A DNA stretch of 64,000 bases, from the NCBI RefSeq assembly GCF_000418555.1, contig NZ_ATKM01000011.1:1-64000 (forward strand), in the 5' to 3' direction. This document shows, in pieces, positions 56,428 to 64,000 of the stretch; the stretch's first letter is position 1; every line of letters starts with the position of its first letter. The DNA comes from Pseudomonas sp. P818. GTDB taxonomy: Bacteria > Pseudomonadota > Gammaproteobacteria > Pseudomonadales > Pseudomonadaceae. The notes beneath the pieces were generated by a model. It did not search any database. It was not told the DNA's origin and worked only from the letters and a program-made list of their open reading frames with translations. Made by a program: the position numbers and the translations under genes.

Positions 56428-58254
56428 TCAAAAGCGGTAGCGCTGCTGCTCGATAGCCGCATGGGTTTCGCGACTTAGCGCCTGGAAGCCTGCCGAGCCG
56501 GGCAGGCGCACGTAGAGCGGCCCGTCGACCTTGTGCGGGTCGTAGCCGGCCTGCTTGAGGTCGGTTTTCTTGTACTTGAAGGTGCCGGTGGTTTCCACCT
56601 CGCCGAGCAGGCGCACGAACAGCGGCGCGGCGTAAGCCGGCAGCTCCGCGTCGAGGTGGGCGGCCAGCGCGGCGCCGTCCAGCTCAAACCCTTGTGTCAG
56701 GCGCAGTGCAGCCATGCCGCAGCGGCCATTGGTGCCGGGAATCTCCACGCCGTAGACCACCGCATCCTCCACGCCGGGGAAGGCACCGAGCACGTTTTCC
56801 ACTTCGGTAGTGGAGACGTTCTCGCCCTTCCAGCGGAAGGTATCGCCGAGGCGATCGACGAACTGCGCGTGCTTGCAACCGATGTCGCGCATCAGGTCGC
56901 CGGTGTTGAACCAGGCGTCGCCCTTCTTGAACACGTCACGCAGGATCGCCGCCTCGCTCTTGGCAGGGTCGGTGTAGCCATCGAACGGCCACTTGGCGCT
57001 GATCTCGCTGATCAGCAGGCCAGCTTCGCCCTTGTCGGCCTTCTGCATAAAACCCTTCTTGCCACGCAGCGGCCGATCGTTCTCCAGGTCGTAACGGACG
57101 ATGGCGTAGGTGGCCGGGGTGTAGCCGACGGTGTTGTCGAAGTTGAAGACGTTGGTGAAGCCGATATTGCCTTCGCTGGAGGCATAGAACTCGGTGATCT
57201 GCTCGACGCCGAAACGCTGCTTGAACTCTGCCCAGATCGAGGGGCGCAGGCCATTGCCGATCATGCAGCGCAGGCTGTTGCCTCGTTCTGCCGGATGCTC
57301 GGGCTGGTTGAGCAGATAGCGGCACAGTTCGCCGATATAGCCGAAGCAGGTGGCCTGGTAACGCGCCACGTCGCTCCAGAAGGCGCTGGCGGAGAACTTG
57401 CGGCGCAGGGCGATGGCCGCACCGCCGGCCAGGGCCGCGCTCCAGCATACGGTGACGGCGTTGTTGTGGTAGCAGGGCAGGGTGAGGTAGAGCACGTCGT
57501 GCTCGTTCAGGGTCAGGCCGGAATGGCCGAAGCCGCCATAGGCCTTGATCCACTTGCCATGACTCATGATCGAGGCCTTGGGCAGGCCGGTGGTGCCGGA
57601 GGTATAGATCAGAAAGCAGGCATCCTTCATGCGTACGCGCTGGCTGTCCGGCGGGTTGTCCTCGGCCTGGCCGCTGGCGATCTGCATCAGGTTGAGCCAG
57701 CCGTCCGGCGCCTGGCCGGGATCGCCCAGGCAGTCCTGGTCGGCGATCCAGTAGCGTTTGGCCTGCTGATTGTGCAGTTGCGTGGCGATTTCCTCGAAAG
57801 CGCCGAGCAGTTCGTCGCCGATCACCAGAAAGCCGGGTTTGACCAGATTGAAGCTGTGCGCCAGCACCTTGCCGCGCTGGGTGGTGTTGATCAGGGCGCC
57901 GACCGCGCCGAGCTTGCTCAGCGCGGCGAGGATCGCCAGCAGTTCCAGGCGGTTCTCCAGCATCACTGCGACCACGTCGCCATGGCCGACGCCCTCGGCC
58001 TTGAGCGCCCAGGCCAGGCGGTTGGCCCAGGCGTTGAAGGCGCGATAGCTGAGCTGGCGGTTTTCATCCATCAGCGCCGGGCGCTCGGGGTGGCGTTCGG
58101 CAGCGCGTTGCAGAGCCCAGGCCAGCGACAGGTTCTTCTCGCGGTTGCGGATGCCGGCGTAGTACAGGCCGCGCAGCATACGCGGCACGCGTGGCAGGTG
58201 CTGCGGCAGGTGGGCCAGGAAGCGGAAGGGCGAAATCAGATCGGCTTGGCTCAT
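56428..58254 (-). CDS. atuH: Acyl-CoA synthetase of the acyclic terpene pathway
   Basis: 608 residues, FATP/long-chain acyl-CoA synthetase type. AMP-binding loop YTSGTTGLPKASIMSH near 215-230, later ASSEGNIGFTN and GDTFRWKGENVSTTEVEN signature motifs. It activates a carboxylic acid to its CoA thioester, here probably citronellic/geranic or related acids. It is the last gene of the minus-strand atu operon; assignment as AtuH rests on the order carboxyltransferase - dehydrogenase - hydratase - biotin subunit - SDR - synthetase. Confidence 0.85.
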   Translation of the reverse strand: MSQADLISPFRFLAHLPQHLPRVPRMLRGLYYAGIRNREKNLSLAWALQRAAERHPERPALMDENRQLSYRAFNAWANRLAWALKAEGVGHGDVVAVMLENRLELLAILAALSKLGAVGALINTTQRGKVLAHSFNLVKPGFLVIGDELLGAFEEIATQLHNQQAKRYWIADQDCLGDPGQAPDGWLNLMQIASGQAEDNPPDSQRVRMKDACFLIYTSGTTGLPKASIMSHGKWIKAYGGFGHSGLTLNEHDVLYLTLPCYHNNAVTVCWSAALAGGAAIALRRKFSASAFWSDVARYQATCFGYIGELCRYLLNQPEHPAERGNSLRCMIGNGLRPSIWAEFKQRFGVEQITEFYASSEGNIGFTNVFNFDNTVGYTPATYAIVRYDLENDRPLRGKKGFMQKADKGEAGLLISEISAKWPFDGYTDPAKSEAAILRDVFKKGDAWFNTGDLMRDIGCKHAQFVDRLGDTFRWKGENVSTTEVENVLGAFPGVEDAVVYGVEIPGTNGRCGMAALRLTQGFELDGAALAAHLDAELPAYAAPLFVRLLGEVETTGTFKYKKTDLKQAGYDPHKVDGPLYVRLPGSAGFQALSRETHAAIEQQRYRF

Positions 58255-58384
58255 GGGGCTCGCACTTGGCTGTTATGAATTGGAGGCGAGATCTGACTCT
58301 AGTCAGCCCGGCGCGTACCAGCCATGGCTCTGGTGCGCTGAGTGGCGGGCAGATCGGCAAATAAGCACCCTGCGGGAGGGCGCC

Positions 58385-58443
58385 TGTAGCCCGGATGCAA
58401 TCCGGGTAAATCCGCGTACGGGATTCCCGGATTGCATCCGAGG
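58385..58443. repeat. Palindromic repeat in the atuG-atuH gap
   Basis: TGTAGCCCGGATGCAATCCGG faces CCCGGATTGCATCCGAGGC. Same family as 9861-9913 and 61391-61412. It touches the atuG stop region. Confidence 0.75.
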
Positions 58444-58445
58444 CT

Positions 58446-59270
58446 TCAATCGACGAACAGGTCCGGCACCAGGCTGCCGCCGGCGGGATCGAAGCGGTAT
58501 GGCTCGAAGTCAGTGAGGCCATGTTCGCGCAGGATGTCCTCGTCGATCAGCAGGCGCCCGGTGAGGCTGCGGCCGTCGCTGCTGAGGATGGCGTGGGCCG
58601 CGTCGGCCATGATCGCCGGGGTGCGCGCCCGCTTGAAGGCGTCGCGGCTGCCCAGTTCGAACTCGATGGCGGCGGTGGCGATCATGGTCTTCGGCCACAG
58701 CGAGTTGACGCTGATGCCGTACTTCTTGAACTCCTCGCTCATGCCCAGGGTGAGCATGCTCATGCCGTACTTGGTGACGGTGTAGGGGCCGTGCTGGGCG
58801 AACCACTTGGCGTCGAGGTTGAGCGGCGGGGAGAGGTTGAGGATATGCCCGCTGGCGCTCTGTTTCAGATATGGCAAGGCCGCCTGGCTGCAGACCATCA
58901 CCGCGCGGGTGTTGATCTGGTACATCAGGTCGAAGCGCTTGGGTTCGAGCTTCTCCACGCCCACCAGCTTGATCGCCCCGGCGTTGTTGACCAGCGCATC
59001 GATACCGCCGAAATGCTCGGCGGCCTGGGCCATGGCAGCGGCCACGGCCTGTTCGTCGCGCACGTCCAGCTGCAGCGCCAGCGCCTTGCCGCCAGCGGCT
59101 TCGACCTCGGTTGCGACGCTGAAGATGGTGCCTTCCAGTTTCGGGTGCGGCTCGGCGCTCTTGGCCGCGATGACGATATTGGCACCATCGGCGGCAGCCT
59201 TGAGGGCGATCTCGCGGCCGATGCCACGGCTGGCGCCGGTGATGAACAGGGTCTTGCCGGAAAGTGACAT
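58446..59270 (-). CDS. atuG: Short-chain dehydrogenase of the atu operon
   Basis: SDR of 274 residues resembling HSDL2-type enzymes. TGASRGIGREIALKAA at 11-26, NNAGAI near 94, and YTVTKYGMSM (Tyr/Lys pair near 163-167). It ends SLVPDLFVD. It probably oxidises an alcohol or hydroxyacyl intermediate of citronellol/geraniol degradation; the exact step is not established by sequence. It lies between the biotin carboxylase and acyl-CoA synthetase genes, with repeats on both sides. Confidence 0.83.
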   Translation of the reverse strand: MSLSGKTLFITGASRGIGREIALKAAADGANIVIAAKSAEPHPKLEGTIFSVATEVEAAGGKALALQLDVRDEQAVAAAMAQAAEHFGGIDALVNNAGAIKLVGVEKLEPKRFDLMYQINTRAVMVCSQAALPYLKQSASGHILNLSPPLNLDAKWFAQHGPYTVTKYGMSMLTLGMSEEFKKYGISVNSLWPKTMIATAAIEFELGSRDAFKRARTPAIMADAAHAILSSDGRSLTGRLLIDEDILREHGLTDFEPYRFDPAGGSLVPDLFVD

Positions 59271-59301
59271 GGGCGTGCTCCGGTATTGTTGTTATGGAGC
59301 C

Positions 59302-59372
59302 GTGGGAAGGGCCGGGCGGTGATCCGCTTTAGCCGCGATGAACAACGCTCGCGGCTAAAGCCCCTCCCACAG
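59302..59372. repeat. REP palindromic pair in the atuF-atuG gap
   Basis: GTGGGAAGGGCCGGGCGG ... GCTTTAGCCGCGATG faces CGCGGCTAAAGCCCCTCCCAC. It ends 8 bases from the atuF stop. Confidence 0.8.
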
Positions 59373-59379
59373 CGATATA

Positions 59380-61368
59380 TCAAGCCTCTGCAGCTTCGAT
59401 TTCCACCAGCAACTGGCGGTTCTTCACCTGGTCGCCCTGGCTTACGCCAACGCGGCGAACGATGCCGTCGACGCCGGCCTTGAGCGGGTGCTCCATCTTC
59501 ATCGCTTCAAGCACCAGCAGCAGTTGCCCCTTGCTCACGCTGGCACCCTCGGCGATCAGCACGTCGACGATGGCGCCATCCATCGGTGCCTTCACCGCGC
59601 CGCTGCTGGCGGCGTTCTGCCCACCGGCTGGCTCGTGGGTGACATCGACCAGTTCCAGGTTGCCGTGCTCACCATACAGCCACAGGTGTTCGCCTTCGAT
59701 GTGGTAAGCCTGGCGGCGCCGTACGCCGTCCAGCTCCAAAGTCAGCCAGCGGCCGTCGCTGGCCAGCAGGCGCAGGGACACTTGCTCCTCACCCCGACGC
59801 ACGCGCAGTTGTGCTTGCGTGCCGCTGCTGAGTACGTCCAGTTCCACGGCATGCTTGTATTCCCCCTGCTTGAGGACGAAGCGCCAGGGCGCGCTGCCGG
59901 CGCTGCGCCAGCCGGACAGGCCGGGCTGGTGCGCGCGGGTGGCGGCCGAGGTCTGGTAAAGCAGGGCGGCGGCCATGGCCAGCTCGGCCAGGCTGGCGGT
60001 GTGCGGCTGCAGGCTGGGGTCATCGACGAAGTGTTCGACGATAAACGCCGTGGTGGCGTTGCCGGCGGCGAACTCCGGGTTCTTGAGCAGGTTGGCGAGA
60101 AAGCGCTGGTTGCCGTTCACGCCAAGCAGCACGCACTGCTCGACGGCGCGCACCAGCTTGCGCCGGGCTTCGTCGCGGGTGGCGCCGTAGGCGATGACCT
60201 TGGCCAGCATCGGGTCGTAGAAGGGTGTCACCGCCTGGCCTTCGACCAGACCGTGGTCGATGCGCACCCCGGCCAGCAGTTCGGGTTCCCAGCGCAGCAC
60301 CTGGCCGGTTTGCGGCAGGAAGCCGGCGGCCGAATCCTCGGCGTACAGGCGCACCTCCATGGCGTGGCCGGTGAGGCGAATGTCGTCCTGCTGCAGCAGC
60401 AGGGGCTGGCCTTCGGCGACGCGAATCTGCCAGGCCACCAGATCCTGCCCGGTGATCAGCTCGGTGACTGGGTGTTCCACCTGCAGGCGGGTGTTCATTT
60501 CCAGGAAGAAGAACTCGCCGCTGGCGTCGAGGAGGAATTCCACGGTGCCGGCGCCAACGTAGTTGACCGAGGCTGCCGCCTTGACCGCAGCTTCACCCAT
60601 GGCCTTGCGCAGCTCCGGCGTCATCACCGGGCAGGGTGCTTCCTCGACCACTTTCTGATGGCGACGCTGCACCGAGCAGTCGCGCTCGCCTAGGTAGACG
60701 ATATTGCCGAGCTGGTCGCCGAAGACCTGAATCTCCACATGGCGTGGGCGGATCACCGCACGTTCGAGGATCAGCTCGCCGGAGCCGAAGGCGTTCTGCG
60801 CCTCCGAGCGGGCGGTACGGATCTGCCCCAGCAGTTCGGAGGATTCCTGTACCAGGCGCATGCCGCGACCGCCGCCACCGGCGCTGGCCTTGATCATCAG
60901 CGGGTAGCCGATGCGCTCGGCTTCGCTGGCCAGGGTGTCGTCATCCTGGGCGGCACCCTCGTAGCCGGGAATGCAGGGCACGCCGGCTTCGAGCATGGCG
61001 ATTTTCGACAGGCGCTTGCTACCCATCAGGTGGATGGCTTCCACGGTGGGGCCGATAAAGACGATGCCGGCTGCTTCACAGGCGCGGGCGAAATCGGCGT
61101 TCTCGGAGAGGAAGCCATACCCAGGGTGGATGGCGTCGGCGCCGGTCTTGCGCGCGGCTTCGATAATGGCCTCGATGCTCAGGTAGGACTGGCTCACTTG
61201 TGCCGGGCCGATGCACACCGCTTCGTCGGCGAGCTGTACGTGGCGGGCGTCGGCGTCGGCCTCGGAGTACACCGCCACGGTGCGGTAGCCGAGCTCGATG
61301 GCGGTGCGCATCACCCGGCAGGCGATCTCGCCGCGGTTGGCGATCAGGATCTTGTTGAATGCGGGCAT
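59380..61368 (-). CDS. atuF: Geranyl-CoA carboxylase alpha (biotin-carrying) subunit
   Basis: 662 residues. Biotin carboxylase domain (NRGEIACRVMRTA near 10-22, ATP-grasp KASAGGGGRGM near 160, EMNTRLQVEHPVTE near 290), a linker, and a C-terminal biotinyl domain with the biotinylated Lys in LEAMKMEHPL near 621. It charges biotin with CO2 for transfer by AtuC. The methylcrotonyl-CoA carboxylase subunit LiuD is nearly the same architecture; the atu assignment comes from the neighbours, with no HMG-CoA lyase gene here. Confidence 0.88.
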   Translation of the reverse strand: MPAFNKILIANRGEIACRVMRTAIELGYRTVAVYSEADADARHVQLADEAVCIGPAQVSQSYLSIEAIIEAARKTGADAIHPGYGFLSENADFARACEAAGIVFIGPTVEAIHLMGSKRLSKIAMLEAGVPCIPGYEGAAQDDDTLASEAERIGYPLMIKASAGGGGRGMRLVQESSELLGQIRTARSEAQNAFGSGELILERAVIRPRHVEIQVFGDQLGNIVYLGERDCSVQRRHQKVVEEAPCPVMTPELRKAMGEAAVKAAASVNYVGAGTVEFLLDASGEFFFLEMNTRLQVEHPVTELITGQDLVAWQIRVAEGQPLLLQQDDIRLTGHAMEVRLYAEDSAAGFLPQTGQVLRWEPELLAGVRIDHGLVEGQAVTPFYDPMLAKVIAYGATRDEARRKLVRAVEQCVLLGVNGNQRFLANLLKNPEFAAGNATTAFIVEHFVDDPSLQPHTASLAELAMAAALLYQTSAATRAHQPGLSGWRSAGSAPWRFVLKQGEYKHAVELDVLSSGTQAQLRVRRGEEQVSLRLLASDGRWLTLELDGVRRRQAYHIEGEHLWLYGEHGNLELVDVTHEPAGGQNAASSGAVKAPMDGAIVDVLIAEGASVSKGQLLLVLEAMKMEHPLKAGVDGIVRRVGVSQGDQVKNRQLLVEIEAAEA

Positions 61369-61390
61369 CTTCGTGCTCCTGTGGGGCGAT

Positions 61391-61510
61391 CCCCGGATTG
61401 CATCCGGGCTACGGTGTTCTGGCGTAGGGTGGATCGCGCTTTATCGATCCACCGTGTGTTGCGTTGGTGGATGTGAAAAGCGACGGCTGCGCGCCCCTAT
61501 CCACCCTACG
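61391..61510. repeat. Two palindromic elements in the atuE-atuF gap (includes CGTAGGGTGGAT copy 3)
   Basis: 61391-61412 is a CCCCGGATTGCATCCGGGC hairpin. 61423-61510 is an 88-base element with CGTAGGGTGGATCGCGCT at one end and ATCCACCCTACG at the other, and inner ATCCACC / GGTGGAT arms. Confidence 0.75.
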
Positions 61511-61543
61511 GTCTTTATCGGCAGTGCCGGTCTGTCCAATCCA

Positions 61544-62341
61544 TCATTGGGCCCACTTGGGCTTGCGCTTCTGCACGAAGGCCATGGTGCCCTCGACGCC
61601 CTCGCTGCCGGTCACGGCGGCGGCGAACTGTTCGGCGGCGCGGTCGAGCAGCGGGCCGAGGGCTTCGCGTTCGCTGGCCAGCAGCAGCGCCTTGGTTTGA
61701 GCATTGGCCTGGGGCGCGCACTGGCGAATCTGTTCCAGGGTCTCGTCCAGGCGCTGCGCCAGTGCGATCTCGTCGTTCTCGCAGTAGTGCACCAGGCCGA
61801 GGCGCAGGGCTTCGGCTCCGTCGAAGCGGGCTGCGGTCAGGGCCAGACGGCGCGCCTGGGTCAGGCCGATGCGGTGCACGACGAAGGGCGCGATCTGCGC
61901 CGGGAGGATGCCCAGCGTGGTTTCCGGCAGGCCGAACTTGGCGCCGCTGGCGGCGATGGCCACGTCGGACACGCAGGCCAGGCCGAAGCCGCCGCCCAGT
62001 ACGGCGCCTTCCAGCACCGCTACCAGTACCTGCGGCGCGGCCTGGGCCTCTTCCAGCAGCGCACCGAAGGCGCGGTTCAGCTCGCGGTAGGCGTCGCCGC
62101 CTTTTGCGCGGGCGCCGGCCATGTCCTTGATGTCGCCACCGGCGCAGAAGTGCCCGCCGGCACCGCGCAGGACGAGGGCGCGCACGTTCGGATCATGACG
62201 CACGGCTTCCAGGGTGGCGCGCAGTTCGCCGACCATGGCCAGGCTCATGGCGTTGCGGCTGTCCGGCCGGTTGAGGGTGACGTGCAGCACGCCACCTTCG
62301 AGGTTCAGCAGCAGGGTTTCGCAGTGGGGCAGGTCGTTCAT
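61544..62341 (-). CDS. atuE: Isohexenylglutaconyl-CoA hydratase (crotonase family)
   Basis: Enoyl-CoA hydratase fold, 265 residues. LNRPDSRNAMSLAMV near 22-36, oxyanion loop GAGGHFCAGGDIKDMAGA near 60-77, and LEGAVLGGGFGLACVSDVAIA near 109-129. It would add water to isohexenylglutaconyl-CoA after geranyl-CoA carboxylation. The related LiuC is very similar; operon context favours AtuE. Confidence 0.87.
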   Translation of the reverse strand: MNDLPHCETLLLNLEGGVLHVTLNRPDSRNAMSLAMVGELRATLEAVRHDPNVRALVLRGAGGHFCAGGDIKDMAGARAKGGDAYRELNRAFGALLEEAQAAPQVLVAVLEGAVLGGGFGLACVSDVAIAASGAKFGLPETTLGILPAQIAPFVVHRIGLTQARRLALTAARFDGAEALRLGLVHYCENDEIALAQRLDETLEQIRQCAPQANAQTKALLLASEREALGPLLDRAAEQFAAAVTGSEGVEGTMAFVQKRKPKWAQ

Positions 62342-62361
62342 GGATACACCTTTGATTTCGG

Positions 62362-62458
62362 TGATTCGCGGCGCAGGCCGCTCCTACGGTGCGTAGGGTG
62401 GACGTCGCTTTTTACGTCCACCGTCATGGTGGATCGATGAAGCGTGATCCACCCTACG
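62362..62458. repeat. REP half plus CGTAGGGTGGAT copy 4 in the atuD-atuE gap
   Basis: 62362-62388 carries a REP-like GATTCGCGGCGCAGGCCGCT stretch. 62392-62458 is the 67-base element bounded by CGTAGGGTGGACG and TGATCCACCCTACG, with an internal CGTCCACC / GGTGGATCG pair. It ends within a few bases of the atuD stop. Confidence 0.75.
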
Positions 62459-62459
62459 A

Positions 62460-63620
62460 TCAGCCCTTCTTTTTGCCCGGCAGAATGCCCATCAGCTTGC
62501 AGATGATGCCGAGCATGATTTCGTCGGCGCCGCCGCCGATGCTGACCAGGCGCACGTCGCGGTAGGCGCGCGACACCGGGTTGTCCCACATGAAGCCCAT
62601 GCCACCCCAGTACTGCAGGCAGGCGTCGGACACCTCGCGGCCCAGGCGGCCGGCCTTGAGCTTGGCCATGGACGCCAGCTTGGTCACGTCACGACCTTTC
62701 ACGTATTGCTCGGTGGCCTGGTAGACCAGTGCGCGCAGGCACTCGATCTCGGTCTGCAGCTCGGCCAGGCGGAAGTGGATGACCTGGTTGTCGATCAGCG
62801 GTTGGCCGAAGGTGTGGCGCTGCTTGCAGTAGTCGATGGTGGTGTCGATGCAGTGCTCCAGGCCCTTGATCATGTTGGCCGCGCCGAACAGGCGCTCTTC
62901 CTGGAACTGCAGCATCTGCATCATGAACCCGGCGCCTTCGTGGCCGATGCGGTAGCGCTGCGGCACGCGCACGTTGTCGAAGAACACCTGTGCGGTCTCG
63001 GAACTGCGCATGCCGAGTTTGTCCAGATGCGGACTGACGCTGATGCCGGGTGTCTTCATCGGCACCACGATCAGCGACTTGTTGACGTGTGGCTTGTCGT
63101 CGCTGGTGTTGGCTAGCAGGCAGATGAAGTCGGCCGACGGCGAGTTGGTGATCCACATCTTGCTGCCGTTGATCACGTAGTCGTCGCCGTCCTTGCGTGC
63201 GGTGGTCTTCAGGCCCGCCACGTCGGAGCCGGCGCCGACTTCGGAGACGCCGATGCAACCGACCATCTCACCGGTGATGGCCGGACGCAGGAACTCTTCG
63301 CGCAGCTCGTCGGAGCCGAAGCGCGCCAGGGCCGGGGTGCACATGTCGGTTTGCACGCCGATGGACATCGGGATGCCGCCGCAATGGATGGTGCCGAACT
63401 CTTCGGCAGCGACGATGGAGTAGCTGTAGTCCAGGCCCATGCCGCCGAATTTCTCCGGCTTGGAGATGCCCAGCAGGCCCAGTTCGCCGGCCTTCTTGAA
63501 AATGTCGTGGATGGGGAAGCGGCCTTTCTTTTCCCATTCATCGACGTGCGGGTTGATTTCCTTGTCGACGAAGTTGCGGACGGTACGGCGGAGTTCTTCG
63601 TGCTCTTGAGTGAAGATCAT
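62460..63620 (-). CDS. atuD: Citronellyl-CoA dehydrogenase (acyl-CoA dehydrogenase family)
   Basis: 386 residues from ATG 63620 (MIFTQEHEELRRTVRNF), the family start; the frame is open upstream. FAD/substrate signatures CIGVSEVGAGSDVAGLKTTA near 120-139 and the C-terminal LQYWGGMGFMWDNPVSRAYRDVR with GGGADEIMLGII. It dehydrogenates citronellyl-CoA to geranyl-CoA and donates electrons to EtfAB. No strong ribosome-binding site precedes ATG (GAGCACAACAACA), so coupling or a leaderless-like mechanism may matter. Confidence 0.87.
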   Translation of the reverse strand: MIFTQEHEELRRTVRNFVDKEINPHVDEWEKKGRFPIHDIFKKAGELGLLGISKPEKFGGMGLDYSYSIVAAEEFGTIHCGGIPMSIGVQTDMCTPALARFGSDELREEFLRPAITGEMVGCIGVSEVGAGSDVAGLKTTARKDGDDYVINGSKMWITNSPSADFICLLANTSDDKPHVNKSLIVVPMKTPGISVSPHLDKLGMRSSETAQVFFDNVRVPQRYRIGHEGAGFMMQMLQFQEERLFGAANMIKGLEHCIDTTIDYCKQRHTFGQPLIDNQVIHFRLAELQTEIECLRALVYQATEQYVKGRDVTKLASMAKLKAGRLGREVSDACLQYWGGMGFMWDNPVSRAYRDVRLVSIGGGADEIMLGIICKLMGILPGKKKG

Positions 63621-63649
63621 TGTTGTTGTGCTCCGTATCGAATGGGTCT

Positions 63650-63699
63650 GTAGGGCGGGTGAAACCCGCCTCATTTTTGGCGGGTTTCACCCGCCCTAC
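63650..63699. repeat. Perfect 21-bp inverted repeat in the atuC-atuD gap
   Basis: GTAGGGCGGGTGAAACCCGC with one more C (63650-63670) is exactly complementary to 63679-63699, with an 8-base loop. Each arm contains its own small GGCGGGT/ACCCGCC hairpin. It starts 30 bases upstream of the atuD start codon. Confidence 0.85.
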
Positions 63700-63702
63700 G
63701 TT

Positions 63703-64000
63703 TTAGAATCTCGCGACGCCGAAGCTGCTCTTCTTCAGCGGTCGCAGGTTGGCTTCGGCGCAGATGTCCAGCAAGAAGCCCAGCAGCTTGCGCGTATCGC
63801 GCGGGTCGATCAGGCCGTCGTCCCACAGGCTGGCGGTGCCGTACAGCGCGGTGGACTGACTGTCGAGCTTTTGCGCAGTGACTTGCTCGAGCATGTCGAG
63901 CATTTTCGGATCGGCTTCCTTGCCTTCCTTGGCGTGCTTGTCCTCGGTGACGATGCGCAGCACCTTGCCGGCCTGGGCGCCGCCCATCACGGCGGTGCGG
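63703..64000 (-). CDS. atuC: Geranyl-CoA carboxylase beta subunit, C-terminal part (runs off the window)
   Basis: The last ~98 residues of a biotin-dependent carboxyltransferase: MMGGAQAGKVLRIVTEDK, then SQSTALYGTASLWDDGLIDPRDTRKLLG, the conserved C-terminal carboxyltransferase block binding the biotin/acyl-CoA interface, ending SSFGVARF. The frame continues past base 64000. As first gene seen of the atuCDEFGH order it should pair with AtuF. MccB/LiuB would look alike in this segment. Confidence 0.85.
   Translation of the reverse strand, partial: RTAVMGGAQAGKVLRIVTEDKHAKEGKEADPKMLDMLEQVTAQKLDSQSTALYGTASLWDDGLIDPRDTRKLLGFLLDICAEANLRPLKKSSFGVARF

Noticed and set aside
56533..60693. Plus-strand frames opposite atuH and atuF
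   Set aside because: Shadow frames opposite clear catalytic motifs of the minus-strand genes.
56428..64000. Leucine/isovalerate (liu) cluster as identity of the carboxylase operon
   Set aside because: No HMG-CoA lyase or liuR; the dehydrogenase follows the carboxyltransferase, and an SDR and acyl-CoA synthetase follow the biotin subunit, as in atu.

Overview
The window looks like chromosomal DNA of a high-GC gammaproteobacterium of the genus Pseudomonas, probably the P. mendocina/pseudoalcaligenes branch. The main reason is gene order: by memory it follows the P. aeruginosa PAO1 run wbpM - comEA - aminotransferase - uvrB - efflux pair - LysR - gltX - tRNA-Ala/Glu - TetR - hydrolase ... ibpA - LysR - leuCDB - asd - usg-like - fimV - truA - trpF - accD - folC - dedD - cvpA - purF - metZ - SDR. 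No phage, CRISPR array or complete insertion sequence was seen.

Region by region. (1) 1-4824: end of an O-antigen/surface polysaccharide locus (glycosyltransferase, epimerase, initiating phosphoglycosyl transferase, WbpM-type dehydratase), visibly less GC-rich than the rest. (2) 4910-15175: ComEA, a repeat-rich gap with tRNA-Asn, aromatic aminotransferase, UvrB, an EmrAB-like efflux pair with a divergent LysR regulator, and GltX. (3) 15371-16131: a degenerate tRNA array with one intact tRNA-Ala, three intact tRNA-Glu and four broken or chimeric tRNA pieces between them. (4) 16316-25719: TetR/hydrolase pair, diguanylate cyclase, thioesterase, DusC, small heat-shock protein behind a ROSE-like RNA thermometer, and a five-PAS GGDEF-EAL protein. 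(5) 25820-44264: LysR regulator divergent from leuCDB, then asd, usg-like, fimV, truA, trpF, accD, folC, dedD, cvpA, purF, metZ and an SDR. (6) 44395-48062: ETF-ubiquinone oxidoreductase divergent from etfBA, with one PsrA-type palindrome between two facing-away promoters. (7) 48124-51167: hydrolase, periplasmic solute-binding protein and two DUF4398 lipoproteins, one with an OmpA domain. (8) 51349-56426: MocR regulator, then a VWA lipoprotein - ECF sigma factor - membrane anti-sigma candidate run with overlapping start/stop codons, then a small lipoprotein. (9) 56428-64000: minus-strand acyclic terpene (citronellol/geraniol) utilization operon atuC(partial)-D-E-F-G-H.

Functional links: AtuD is an acyl-CoA dehydrogenase whose electrons would pass to EtfAB and then ETF-QO, all encoded within 20 kb. 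leuCDB supply leucine; asd and metZ serve the aspartate/methionine branch; accD starts fatty acid synthesis. Intergenic gaps are unusually rich in palindromic repeats (REP-type elements, and a four-copy element with CGTAGGGTGGA ends), and every gap of the atu operon carries one.

All family calls are from reading the sequence and memory of the families; no search was run.
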